From positions 62,001 to 126,000 of the forward strand of contig LSRX01000828.1 of assembly GCA_001939145.1 (NCBI GenBank): DNA of 64,000 nt, in the 5' to 3' direction. This document shows, in pieces, positions 23,738 through 33,947 of the stretch; the first letter of the stretch is position 1; every line of letters begins with the position of its first letter. The translations under genes were made by a program, and so were the position numbers. A model generated the notes under the pieces. It was given only the letters and a program-made list of their open reading frames with translations, made no database searches and was not told where the DNA came from. Source of the stretch: Symbiodinium microadriaticum (lineage: Eukaryota; Sar; Dinophyceae; Suessiales; Symbiodiniaceae).

Positions 23738-24997
23738 TCAGTTCTTCAAGTAACCAAATTCCGCGTAAAGGACTGGTGCTGCATGGCCTTCGAATACCTC
23801 CAAACATTCACCAGAGTCCGTTGACCAAAGCCTGGCTGTGCCATCCCAGGAAGCTGTTACCAACATGTTGGCCCAGGGCGAGAAAGAAATCCATGTCACC
23901 GCATCTTCATGGTCTGCAAGCGTTAGCAACAGCTCACCATGTCGACTCCACAGAGTAGCTGTTCCGTCCTCACATGCCAGCGCTATGTTGGCGCCTTGCA
24001 TGCATGAGGCCGCCATGTATACTGGCTCTGAGTGGTGCGTGCACGTCCACCTTAGTTCGCCTGTTGCAACACCCCAAACTTCCGCACTTCCACTGGCTCG
24101 GGTGGCGAGAACCAACTGGCCATCGCTGGAGAAGTTTACAAACTTTAGCTCGCTGTCGCCGATCACCTCGTGAAGGCAGGTCGATGTCATCCCATCCCAA
24201 AGACGTACTGTCGTGCTGGATGCCGTCACCACCAGCGTACCAACCGGAGAAAATTCTGCTCGGTTGACACCGCCGGTGTGCCCTTCAAGCCTTGCTGCGA
24301 GCTCGCCTGTGCTAACTGATACAATGCAGGCAGCACCATCTGCGGATGATGTGAGGACCCATTGATCATCAAACGAAAAAGTTGCCAGGTAGACTTCTGC
24401 GCCGTGAGGAAAATGCCAATGTCTTCGGCCAGTGTGGCTGCACCAAAGACATGCTGTGCCATCCTGTGATGCAGTGACCAAGAGACTGCTGCAGCTTGAA
24501 AAGACCGCAGAATACACCTCCCCGTCGTGGCCAAGACACAACAGCTCAACGGGACGCCCTTCGTGCACAGCCCAAACACGAGCTGTGCCGTCCTCTGATG
24601 CTGTCGCAAGAAGGCAGTGATGTGCAGAGATTGTGCAAGCAAAAACCTGTCCAAAGTGACCCTGGAGCTCCAAGCAATCTCCGGTATCGAGGTCAAAAGC
24701 ACGTGCTGTGCAATCGTTTGATGCGGTGACTACCACACGGGCCTGGGCAGAACAGACCACGTCAATTAAAGCATGGTCCACAAGTACTTGGTTGACAGTC
24801 GCCATTTCCGATAGAAGTGTACCGCCGTACAAAAAGCTCCAAGTCCTGCCAAGAGGCGTTAAGGAGCCACCTGCTTTTTGCATAAGCTCGTCTCGCACTT
24901 GTCGGATTGTACTGTGCCGATCTACCTGCAAACTCGAGATCAATCTTCCACTCAATGCTAAACGAAAGTCGATGCTGAACTTCACATCGTCGCACAT
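23738..24997 (-). CDS. ubiquitin-like N-terminus + WD40-repeat protein
   Basis: An uninterrupted 419-residue protein from ATG at 24997. The first ~75 residues (DFRLALSGRLISSLQV, TIRQVRDELMQKAG, then FLYGGTLL) resemble a ubiquitin-like fold. About eight WD40 blades follow, each ending in a recognisable DGTARVWA, DGTACLWC, TTVRLWD, GSAEVWG or DGTARLWS motif with a preceding LLVTAS-type strand. WD40 propellers are binding scaffolds; the family does not tell the partner. This Ubl-plus-WD40 layout recurs in dinoflagellates from my general knowledge, function unknown. The frame extends upstream to a GTG at 25177 but the first ATG fits the domain start. Single exon, minus strand, first gene right of the island. 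Confidence 0.85.
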   Translation of the reverse strand: MCDDVKFSIDFRLALSGRLISSLQVDRHSTIRQVRDELMQKAGGSLTPLGRTWSFLYGGTLLSEMATVNQVLVDHALIDVVCSAQARVVVTASNDCTARAFDLDTGDCLELQGHFGQVFACTISAHHCLLATASEDGTARVWAVHEGRPVELLCLGHDGEVYSAVFSSCSSLLVTASQDGTACLWCSHTGRRHWHFPHGAEVYLATFSFDDQWVLTSSADGAACIVSVSTGELAARLEGHTGGVNRAEFSPVGTLVVTASSTTVRLWDGMTSTCLHEVIGDSELKFVNFSSDGQLVLATRASGSAEVWGVATGELRWTCTHHSEPVYMAASCMQGANIALACEDGTATLWSRHGELLLTLADHEDAVTWISFSPWANMLVTASWDGTARLWSTDSGECLEVFEGHAAPVLYAEFGYLKN

Positions 24998-25394
24998 GCG
25001 AGTTGGCGCGAAAGACAGCACAGCCCGAAGCTGCAGATCACGGCAAATCAAAAGCTGAGTCTCCTTTCGCAGGAAGCGAATCGCTGGGATCTTTACATGA
25101 TATAGGATTATAGGATTTCCATGAAAAAATTGGTTGATTGATTGAACCTCTGTGGCTGCGAACGCCGTGTTCTGCACTTGCTCGGGTACCAGTCAAACGC
25201 TGCACTGCCCGCTTCACAGCAAGACTATGCTTGATTGGCGGCACGTCCATAAAAAGCACACTGCGGTTGGCATTACTCCTTTCCTACCCCTGCGACTGCT
25301 GTCTTCAGGCTGATTCTTTTGCAGTTGTTCATCGAACGCTTTCCCGGAGGATCCGGACGGTCTAAATTCCTTTTCCGGCTAGCAAACGACCTCA
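24998..25394. other. spacer between the WD40 and DnaJ genes
   Basis: About 400 bp containing the presumed 5' leader of the WD40 gene and the 3' end region of the DnaJ gene. No other feature is seen. Confidence 0.4.
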
Positions 25395-27122
25395 TTATCG
25401 TTGCCAGTGAACTCTTCTTGTCCATCGAGCCCACATTCCTCGGGTCTGCTCTGGGGTAAGGCGATCACGAGGATAAGACATGTTGAAGAAAACCTCTTGC
25501 CAAGACACATCTCGGAGCCGCGAAACTAGCTTTCTTTGGCGATCGTCGAGGTGGTATGGCACCTGTTGAGTCGCCACGCAATGTCAGCAAGAACAGGCTC
25601 TGACAGCTCCGCCTGACCTCCACCCGCAATGTCACATAGTGGTCGCCTGCGCAAACGGAACGTGCAAGCCCCATTCCAAGGACATGAGCTGGAAAGGGAG
25701 ACGGCCAAAAATCAAGCGAATCAGGACATTGGATTGAAGGTCTCCAGTCCTCGCTCTCCTTCGAGACCGAGTTTTGGGACACCGCGTCCTTGCAAACGCA
25801 TCGTTGTCCCGGGCTGCGTTCCTGCCGGGACCTGCGCATCGATAAAATTCTAGATTCGTCGCATTTGCCTGAGGCCTAAGGCACTCTTGGCAAGAAAGCC
25901 AAAGAACCACACAGTGCACAATGAATGTCTTCAAAAGGCACGCCTTCACGGACACGCCCTCACCATCCACCGTGCGGATCTGAACAGATGTGCCAAGCAT
26001 GGCATCGAAGACACTGATGACCCGCTCGTTGTAAATGTCTGTACCATCCCTGACATACTCATCGGACTGGCCAATCTTGAGTGTTATGTACAAGTCGCCA
26101 GGTGGGCCTCCCCGGGCACCCTTGTCGCCCTCTCCTCGCACACGCAGCTTGCTACCAGCGTTACAACCAACTGGAATACTCACCGCCACTTCGCAAAGTT
26201 TGCTCTTCGTACCTTTGCCACCACATGACTGGCAAGTTGCACTTGGATCTATTCCGGATCCTTTGCATTTTGGACAGACTTGTTGCGTTTGCATACCACC
26301 CAAAGGAGTCTGCAGAAATTGGGCAATAACGCCAGACCCCTCACACCTGCGGCACTGCTGATGCTTCTCTTCACCAGGTGTGATGCCTTGTCCCTGGCAT
26401 GCCTCGCAAGCCTCCTCTCTGTTGATATGTACAACATGACGTCCGCCAAAGCAAGCGACCTCAAATGGAACTTCGACCTTACATTGCAGGTCTGAGCCCT
26501 TCTCGGCCCTTTTTCTCCGGGCTCGCGTGCGACCTCCCTTTCTCGCACGGGCAGCTCCACCACCAACCCCAGTTCCTCCAACACCTCCGTTTGGACGGCC
26601 ACCGAAGAACGAGCTAAACACATCGCCAAGAATGTCATCGAGGTCTACATCGGACAAGTCAGGTCCAGCACTCATGCCAGAAAGGCCACCATCCCCAAAC
26701 TGGTTATACTGCTTTCTCTTGTCTGTGTCTGAAAGAACCTCGTAGGCCTTGGCAATCTGCTGGAACTTTTCCTGTGCTCCGGGCTCTTTGTTGATGTCTG
26801 GATGATACTGGCGAGCCAACTTTCTGAAGCTCGCCTTGATCTCTCGCTCGTTGGCGCTCTTGCTGACTCCGAGTACCTCGTAATAGTCGATCACGCCACC
26901 AGCGCGGCGTGCGACCCTGCAGACCCTTCGAAAACATCGGCGGCGCTGGACGGATATGGTGCCAAGCACAAAACCTAAAGTCTGGCAGCTTGCGCCTGCA
27001 GGCAGAACATCTCCAAACATTTCGGGCCTCTGCCTGGCACTCGAATTAAAGATGGGGATCTTTCCAGCATCCTGCTGGCTTGGGAGGAGCAGAGGACCCC
27101 GTCGCAGGTAGCTCGCATCCAT
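25395..27122 (-). CDS. dnaJ: type I DnaJ/HSP40 co-chaperone, probably plastid-targeted (four exons)
   Basis: Co-chaperone that delivers unfolded clients to HSP70 and stimulates its ATPase. Exons are 27122-25944, 25831-25750, 25646-25618 and 25562-25395; lengths 1179, 82, 29 and 168 close in phase to give 485 residues. An N-terminal extension of about 80 residues ([14 protein letters not shown] to RRAGG) precedes the J domain and suggests organelle targeting. The J domain has [10 protein letters not shown] and the HPD motif (YHPDINKE). A Gly/Phe-rich part follows, then the zinc-binding region with four C-x2-C-x-G-x-G motifs ([32 protein letters not shown]). The C-terminal substrate domain includes [22 protein letters not shown]. 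Introns are GC-AG (112 nt), GA-AG (103 nt) and GT-AG (55 nt). The frame upstream of 27122 has only a TTG start. Confidence 0.92.
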
Positions 27123-30100
27123 GGCAGGGGCATGCAGGGGCAGAGGCAGGGGCAGTGGAGGGCATCCGTGGCCGTGGCCGATCCAAGCTCCCTGTTGTCT
27201 GGCCTTGCACTTCGTCGAGGTATGAGCGACCAAGCCAAATACAGTTCACGCTACGTCTACGTAATTCAAGTTCACGTCTCCGGCTTGCGACGGACTAGAC
27301 TTGTGTCACTCTGCACGTCTGTATCATGCTTGCAGCTTGCATGCACCGGGAGTCTTGATCACTGCAATGCAGGCCAAAATCCAACAATGTCGGACACAGT
27401 CAGAAAACAACAACTCCACAGTGGATGTGAAATCATGTGACTGGCAACTTGCCTTCTGCATCATGTCGACAACCAGGCTTCTCAAGCAAAGGGCTTTAGG
27501 CCACCAGCAACACCTTTGCAATCGGCTCAGCCTCGCCGCCTCGCCAAGCCTGGGTGCCAAATCAGCGCCTGGTCACGGGCCACAGCAGATGTGCCGTGTG
27601 GTTGCCCTGATTAGACCGAAGTGCAGGCGCTCGCTTGTTGACCAGGCTGATGGATCAACAAAGACTAACATGCATCAGACCATACCTAAATCCAAGGATC
27701 GAACAACAATGAGAGACAGAGCGAAACCCTTTAAATGCTGGCTTTCGAGCAGCTTGCCTCAAGAGAAGCCTTTGCAAAGTGTTATTCTCACATGTCTTGT
27801 CGAAGAACAACACCCTGTAAATCATAACTTGGTAGACGCAAAACATCGAGACAGAGCCTGGTAAAGTGCAAGTCCACACTAGCTTGCGCGCCACATGATC
27901 TTGCCAACTGTGATTCCCACATGATTGAAGTAATTAGGCAGTGACGTGCTGCTTGCTTTCGGATTTTCTTCCCGTCTTCCTTGTGGCTGTCCATAGCTGC
28001 TATCTCCTTAATTGCTTGTTGATACATTTTAATTGATATTCGTCAGGCCTACCCAGGGCTGCTGCATGCCTGCGTGCATTCCATTCCCCACTTGCTTGTG
28101 GCAGGACAAGACTTTTTTCCACACAGCTGCGAGCGCAAGCTCCTGATCCAAAGGTCGTGATGGAGCAACTGATCATGCAAGCAAAAGCGGCAAATTCTTA
28201 TATGTTCCCAAACCCAACCAGGAGATACCAGGTGCTGCATCAAGACAATCCATGCTGTTTAATACCAGCCGCTCTCACAGAAGCAGTTACTGTGATGAAA
28301 AGCTGCGAAGAATGTCCTTGGCAGAATTGGAGGGTCAAGCTTAGCAAAGCTTGTCCACATTAACAGTGCTCCATTGGCAACTGTTTGGCATCCACTGGCA
28401 GCCATTTGGACAACCAAGTGTGGGAGCTGCCGCGAACTCCCGTTTCAGGGTATCGAACCAGCAGAACGCCAGGCAGCCGGCACAAGGAAATGACAACATA
28501 GCTTCACGACACCATGTGCTCTACCCAACCGTTGGCAAGGACTTGTTCTCGTACCCCGGTTTGCCTAAGGTCGCAGGCCGCTACCATGCAGGCAAGCGGC
28601 GCTGCAATTCCATCTCACCAGCAAATATTGCATGGGAAGCAGAGGGCCACCGATTGAAGTGATGCAATGAGTGATTGATCTGAGCGGCCTCTACCTATTT
28701 TGGCTGCATTACTGGCAGCGAAAGCTGCAAGATCTCTAAGCCAGCGAAGTAGTGGCCGAAGCAACGAGTTGCGAAAACTGCTGGCTCCTTGGCTAAGCTT
28801 TCTGGAAATACCAAACTTCGCCGGCTACACGAGTGTGTGATAGGCTCATCATCTTCAAGATGATTTGAAGACCTCACATTGTCTTCGCCCCGCGGTTCAC
28901 AACTCCCGCTATGCAAGATGGAACTGAAGCATCTCCTCTCTCAAACTATTATCAACTTCGAGGAACATGTGCTGCATGGTCGGAAGAAGCAGGTTCCGCA
29001 AGTTCAAGCAGTGCATGTCTGCATATCATGGGTCAAGATCTAGATCTATCACAACTCGTCCAATTCAGAGAGAGAGGCCTGGCCAATGCCCGGGAGAATG
29101 CAGCCTTTTGCGATCACTATGGAACTCTGCATAGAAGCACTGCCTGCACCAATGGGATGCTGACACATGCCTGCATCTATCGTGGACGAGGTACCCTGCT
29201 CCTTGCATCATGAGACACTTGCCTCAACTGCGCAGGCGGGGCAGCGCGATTCACCTCGCAACTGCACATGAATCTCTGGATTCCCCAGGATGGAAACCGC
29301 AACAAACACTACCAACGTCGACATTCTCTGTAAATAAACCCGGAAGCTCGGGCAGGACGAGCTGTCGACACATTGCTAGCCACACTTGTGATGAACGCAA
29401 CAAACCTGCAGCATCGAGGGCGAGACTTCTAGAACGGACATAGCCTCTATGGTTTACCTGGCATGCGAGTCTCTCAAGTAGCAGCTTTATTTCCCGAGGG
29501 TTCAAGACAAAAGGCTCTGATTCAATCGCAACCCCATGCAGAATTACCTGGCACGTCACAAGCAATACAAGCGCAAGGTCGAGCCGGCCTTTTCAATCCG
29601 CGTAATACGCTGGCCTGAACGGATCAGGCTGCAAAGGTGGATTTACGTGAAGCTAAAGGTCGCTTCTTGTGTCTGCCCTGAATCTGAGAAGGGTTTGCTT
29701 GTGTCTAAGACACTCTAAGACTTGCACGCAGCAGCTTGCAGCAGCTGCACCAGTTTCTGCTTCTCTTCCTGGCATGGCCCTACATGATCCGTCATCTGTC
29801 CTCAGGCTGCACCAACCGCGACGCAGCCTCCGACTGCGCACCGCCCGCCTAGTGCAAACAGGAAAACTTGGAAGTGGTGGCCAGTATGATCTTGCGCCAA
29901 GCTGTTGTGAGGAGCCGGCCCAATGTGGAAACGAGAACGGTGGCACCTTGCCACATGTTGTGTATGACAGCATTGGGGACTTGGTGTGCCATGTATATAG
30001 TTCTTGAACAGTTTGCAGCTCATTCAGGCTGGCACCTGTTGGCAAATCATTTGCCTGGGCGGTGTTGTCTTTGCACTTGCTGACAGATGATCGAATGCAG

Positions 30101-31521
30101 AGTCTTGGCCAAGGCGGCCGAGGGCTGCCAAAGGTATGCTCAGGTGGCGACGGTGCAGCGGGAGCATTTCGCACTGTCGGTGCAGGCTCTGCGCGCTGCG
30201 GCCATGCTTGTGAGTTGCGTGAGCTCTGTACAGTGTCGACAGGCACAGCCTGAGTCAGATGCTGACAAGAGAAGACCACAAATGTGCCACCAGCATCACT
30301 CCCGTGCCAGGCCTGGTTGTTCCCTCCCCAGGCCGGCGGTACCGTGCCTGTTGCCACAGAGCCCGTCCAAACCATGGGCCTCAAGATATCGGAATGGGTC
30401 AATCTCTGGTGTTGTCTAAACAAGCGGGGGGAGAGCCGCATTGCCAACCACGTGACAGCTCGGCATTAACACGAGGCATACACATCGGGACCAGAATGTT
30501 GCGAAGGGTTTGGTGCGAACCCTCGGGTGCCTTCAAGAGTCTAATTAAGCAGTACAGTGTGAGCTTCGCCGTGCTCGGCTGACAAGTTGGTGACAGCCGT
30601 GATCGAACAGTTGCGATTCCTCGGATGTCCATGTCCATCCATGTGCTCATGACTCAAGCACGTCAGCATGAGAAGACAATGCCACAACATTCTCTCGCTG
30701 GATGCCCTTTCGGGAAATTTAGCATTCTTGATTGAAAGCCTGTTGTTGTTTCGTCGTGCGTCGTTGACCGGAACCAGTGGTTGCCTGTATGTCGAGCGAC
30801 TAATCGCGAGAACATGTATAAAGGGATAGGCCCTTTCACCACAAGAAAAATATGCCAACACCAGCAGGCGAAATATGGCGAAATAATCAGCTGAGAACAA
30901 CACGACCAGCCGCCAGCTGGAACTGTGCCACCTGTCTGGACCAGAGCCTACGCAGCGTCGGTAGATTGCACCCAGCTTAGGCGGTGGCAGGTCAAGCTTG
31001 CACATGGGACCTCAAACACACACGAACAAAGATCCCCCAGTGATCGCCTGACTTTATTCTCGTCAATGACGTCGCACTCGGAAGACAACCCCGAGAAGAC
31101 GGCGAATTGGGAACTCTGAACTGGCCGTTGCACCGGTTGCGGCTGGGACCTCGTGCTGCCCAGAAGGATGGTGGGGCATCAGCAGTGTTCACAAATAAGG
31201 CTGCAGCCCATGTTGTTGGTCATTCCTGCAGCAAGTCGGAACTCACCACAGCGGAGGACGGAAATCAAACTGCAAGCAAGCTTGCACCCAGACCTGGTCT
31301 GCTGCAGGCTCCAAGCCTGCTTCGACCTTAAATGCCGCAAAATCAACGAAGCACACATCGTGATGTCACATGTCCAGCAATTTCCAACACTCCTTGAGAG
31401 TGCAACGCTTCTGGATGCGGCGCCTGCCTCTCTCCGATGATGTCGTTGCCTGCTTATTTGGACGAGCATACAAGGACCGAGTCGACTAAGAGCAATTCTA
31501 GACACCTCAATGCGTGGGGCC
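27123..31521. other. 4.4-kb region without a supported gene
   Basis: Open frames on both strands (for example 27301-27864 plus and 29653-30447 minus) have no domains. One plus-strand stretch at 30087-30275 (LAKAAEGCQRYAQVATVQ) looks protein-like but stays isolated. It may be UTR, intron or decayed coding DNA. Confidence 0.4.
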
Positions 31522-32555
31522 CTAGCTGCTTTTGGCACGCTTCACCTCAATTCGCCGCCCGTCCTGACAGTGACAGTGCTAAACTGAGCTGCGGCAGAAC
31601 ATCGAACACACTTCGAACACCGTGACATCGCCGTACCTTGATTTCCAAGTAGCAAGAAGATTCTGCACCAAGAAGTTCATCGACCTGACGGCCATGCTGG
31701 ATACAGGACCCACAGGATGCATCAACCTTTCAGGTCAAAAGCACATCTGAGAGCTCGTCCATGCTGGCATCTTGGAATATGACGAATCCAAAGCCGCGAT
31801 GGCTGGGCGAACGCTGCGCAGATGCCTAGGCCCAGACATGTTGTACTGGAATGTTACGTCATGCTCCACAGAAAGGCCCGCACATGTCCAAAGTCGTTGT
31901 CATTTTGGCGGTGACGCTGCAGCCAAGCCTTCACGGATTGATAATTCAAAACTCAGCACAAGCTTGTCCTCCCTGCGCCAAAAAAATCGCCTTCGTCACC
32001 GCCCCGAACTGGCTGAACAGTTCCTGCTCTGGTTCACACCGCAGGCTGGTCTGCTGTCCCACGTGCATCTGCACCAGTAAGTCGTTGACGCATAAATCAT
32101 CTTGCGTGAAATCTTGCGGGATGCCACCCACAAAAACCTTTCGCACCTGGCACAAGTTCGATCACAAACACGAGCGCACAGATTTGGGGCGGGAGGGAGT
32201 CAGCCTGAGAAGGTGGGATTGCCCGGTACCGCTCAAAGTCCTGCATACACACGGAAATGGCAAAACACGGGCTTTGAGTTCCATAGCTTATTAGCCTGGG
32301 ACGGTGTCGGAGCAGCAGAAGATGGAGCCGGGCTGCACCTGGCGACTAAGAGAGCTTAGTTGGGTCTCCGATCCTGGCCTCTAAGCACGGCCAAACCACT
32401 GCAGGCGACCTTGGACAGATCCACTAGTGACGCCAACTCGACTGCCACGACTCTCTGCAGAGCTAAGCTCCAGGCATTGGTCGTCCAAGCTTGGGGTTGC
32501 ACCTGCATTTGTGCTGACGGCGCTCAGGGGTCTGTTCCTTGGAAGGCAGAAGCAT
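31522..32555 (-). CDS. RNA-recognition-motif (RRM) protein, multi-exon
   Basis: Small exons on the minus strand together spell one RRM. Exon near 32146-32076 gives RKVFVGGIPQDFTQDDL, with RNP2 as VFVGGI. Exon near 32023-31981 gives ELFSQFGAVTKAIF. The exon starting at 31813 gives QRSPSHRGFGFVIFQDASMD, with RNP1 as RGFGFVIF. The last exon, 31563-31522, gives DGRRIEVKRAKSS and the stop. This is the standard beta1-alpha1-beta2-beta3-beta4 order of hnRNP/Musashi-like RRMs, which bind single-stranded RNA. The start is uncertain: ATG 32555 opens MLLPSKEQTPERRQHK and lies 34 nt below a relict spliced-leader-like sequence, but the exons between it and 32146 are unresolved. Whether a second RRM exists is not visible. 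Confidence 0.7.
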
Positions 32556-32588
32556 AAGCACAGCTAACGAAGATACTCGACCTCGCAG

Positions 32589-32601
32589 CTTGAGCCAGAA
32601 A
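32589..32601 (-). promoter_or_regulatory. relict spliced-leader-like sequence
   Basis: On the minus strand this reads TTTCTGGCTCAAG, 11 of 13 identical to the 3' part of the dinoflagellate spliced leader (ATTTTGGCTCAAG), and lies 34 nt upstream of the candidate RRM-gene ATG. Such relicts arise when trans-spliced mRNA is reverse-transcribed back into the genome. Confidence 0.4.
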
Positions 32602-33298
32602 CTCCCAGGGTAGACGTCCGGGGGTTGCCGCACCTCCAAAACGTAAGTCAATCTAAGTATCACATCCCGAACCAGCTGTAGACCGCCTGCCGAAAGCTTC
32701 CACGATGTGCTGCTCCATAGATCTTTCAACTCCTTCGACAATGGCAACTGGTCCAAGCAGGGCGCTCCTACCTTGTCTGTCCAACCGCCCACTACTGAAA
32801 CACCTGCGCAGATTCGCATGGGCATAAGCAGACCCGTATGTTACCAGAAACGTGCTGTCACAGGCAATGGTGACAAATCGTCGCAGATGCGTCAACGCTG
32901 CTATTTGAGGTCTTTGAGGACAGTGACAGTACGAAATCCAGCTCACCGTATCTTCTATCGCTGGCGCGGCCTGCATGCCCTGCTAGGAGGAAGTTGGGAC
33001 TGGCACAGCCACGCTCCGAAAAGTCAAGACACCAAGGACACTTGATCACGTCACTTCAGCGCGTGCGTCCCTGGCCAGAAGCTTCTCTAGTGATGACGCG
33101 AGGACATCATGCTGCGAAAGATGGTGGTCATTCTTTTCAACAGACGGTCAGAGTCTCAAAGCTGCCCGGGCGAGTGGAGATCGAGGAAGCACGGCAATGG
33201 AAAGGGAGCGGGACCAGACTAGCAGGAGCATTGGTGAGAGTCAGAGCGAGGCTTTCAAGGCTGCCACACACCTGACTGGGCAGCAGGCCATCGTGTAC
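32602..33298. other. intergenic; possible unassigned exon
   Basis: A minus-strand stretch at about 32600-32760 reads LDQLPLSKELKDLWSSTS and looks protein-like, but I cannot attach it to a gene. Otherwise nothing recognised. Confidence 0.3.
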
Positions 33299-33947
33299 CG
33301 ATCACTAGATGGTATGGACGATATCAGAAACCAAATTCGAAAACGGATCGGACGATATCGGAAAACACCGGACCTAATCAGAAAAGAAAAATCGGACAAC
33401 GGGAGACCACACTTCTGTACAGAAGCGCCGCTCTGCTTGCTCGGTTTGCGGCCAAAACCGAGGGGTGAAAGGACCGCGGCCTTCCTTCACCTCCTGGTTT
33501 GTGGCCAAAAACGAGGGGATGAAAGGAGCGCGGCCTTCCTTCACCTCTCGGTTTGTGGTCAAAACAGAAGCCCGCGGCCTTCCTTCACCTCTCGATTTTT
33601 GGCAAAAACAAAGGGGTGAAAGGAGGTCTGAAAGGACCGCGGCCTTCCTTCACGTCTATTTGTGGCCCGAAACAGAGGCGTGAAAGGAGCGCGGCCTTCC
33701 TTCACCTCCCCGGTTTGTGGGCAAAACAGCACGGTGGTAGCGCCCATTTTTCTGATTTTCTCTCTCCTGCTTTCTGATTCTTGTTTTCCGCTTCTGTTAC
33801 GTTTTCTGATTTCGTCGTGCTGTTTTCTGATTCTGGCTGTGTGATTCTGTCCGGCTGTTTCCCCACATCGCCCTCCTTGGTTTCCGAACTTGTTTTCCTG
33901 AATTCGTCCGTTGTTTTCCGTTTTCCTCTTCGCTCGATCACTAGATG
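33299..33947. mobile_element. 623-bp inserted element with 13-bp target duplication
   Basis: CGATCACTAGATG occurs exactly at 33299-33311 and again at 33935-33947, bracketing 623 bp. The left end is rich in CGATATCGGAAAAC / CGAAAACGGATCGGA; the right end, read in reverse complement, carries GGAAAACGGAAAACAACGGACGAATTC, so the ends share GGAAAAC/GGACGA subterminal motifs. There is no long coding frame other than repeat-derived ones. It fits a non-autonomous DNA element or similar insertion. Confidence 0.65.
33455..33735. repeat. minisatellite of about 50-60 bp units inside the element
   Basis: Five units of the form GGTGAAAGGA(C/G)CGCGGCCTTCCTTCACCTC followed by CGGTTTGTGGCCAAAAC. The arms GGTGAAGGAAGG-like and CCTTCCTTCACC are partly self-complementary. 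To the right, 33740-33930 is pyrimidine-rich with repeated TTTTCTGATT. Confidence 0.85.

Noticed and set aside
25563..26000. Continuous DnaJ reading frame to a stop at 25632
   Set aside because: After residue 393 the continuous frame loses all DnaJ similarity, while three phase-consistent introns restore it; the continuous tail is intron sequence.
29653..30447. 264-codon minus-strand ORF
   Set aside because: Long but no domain, biased composition (Arg, Pro, Ser) and a non-ATG-like context; probably chance in GC-rich DNA.
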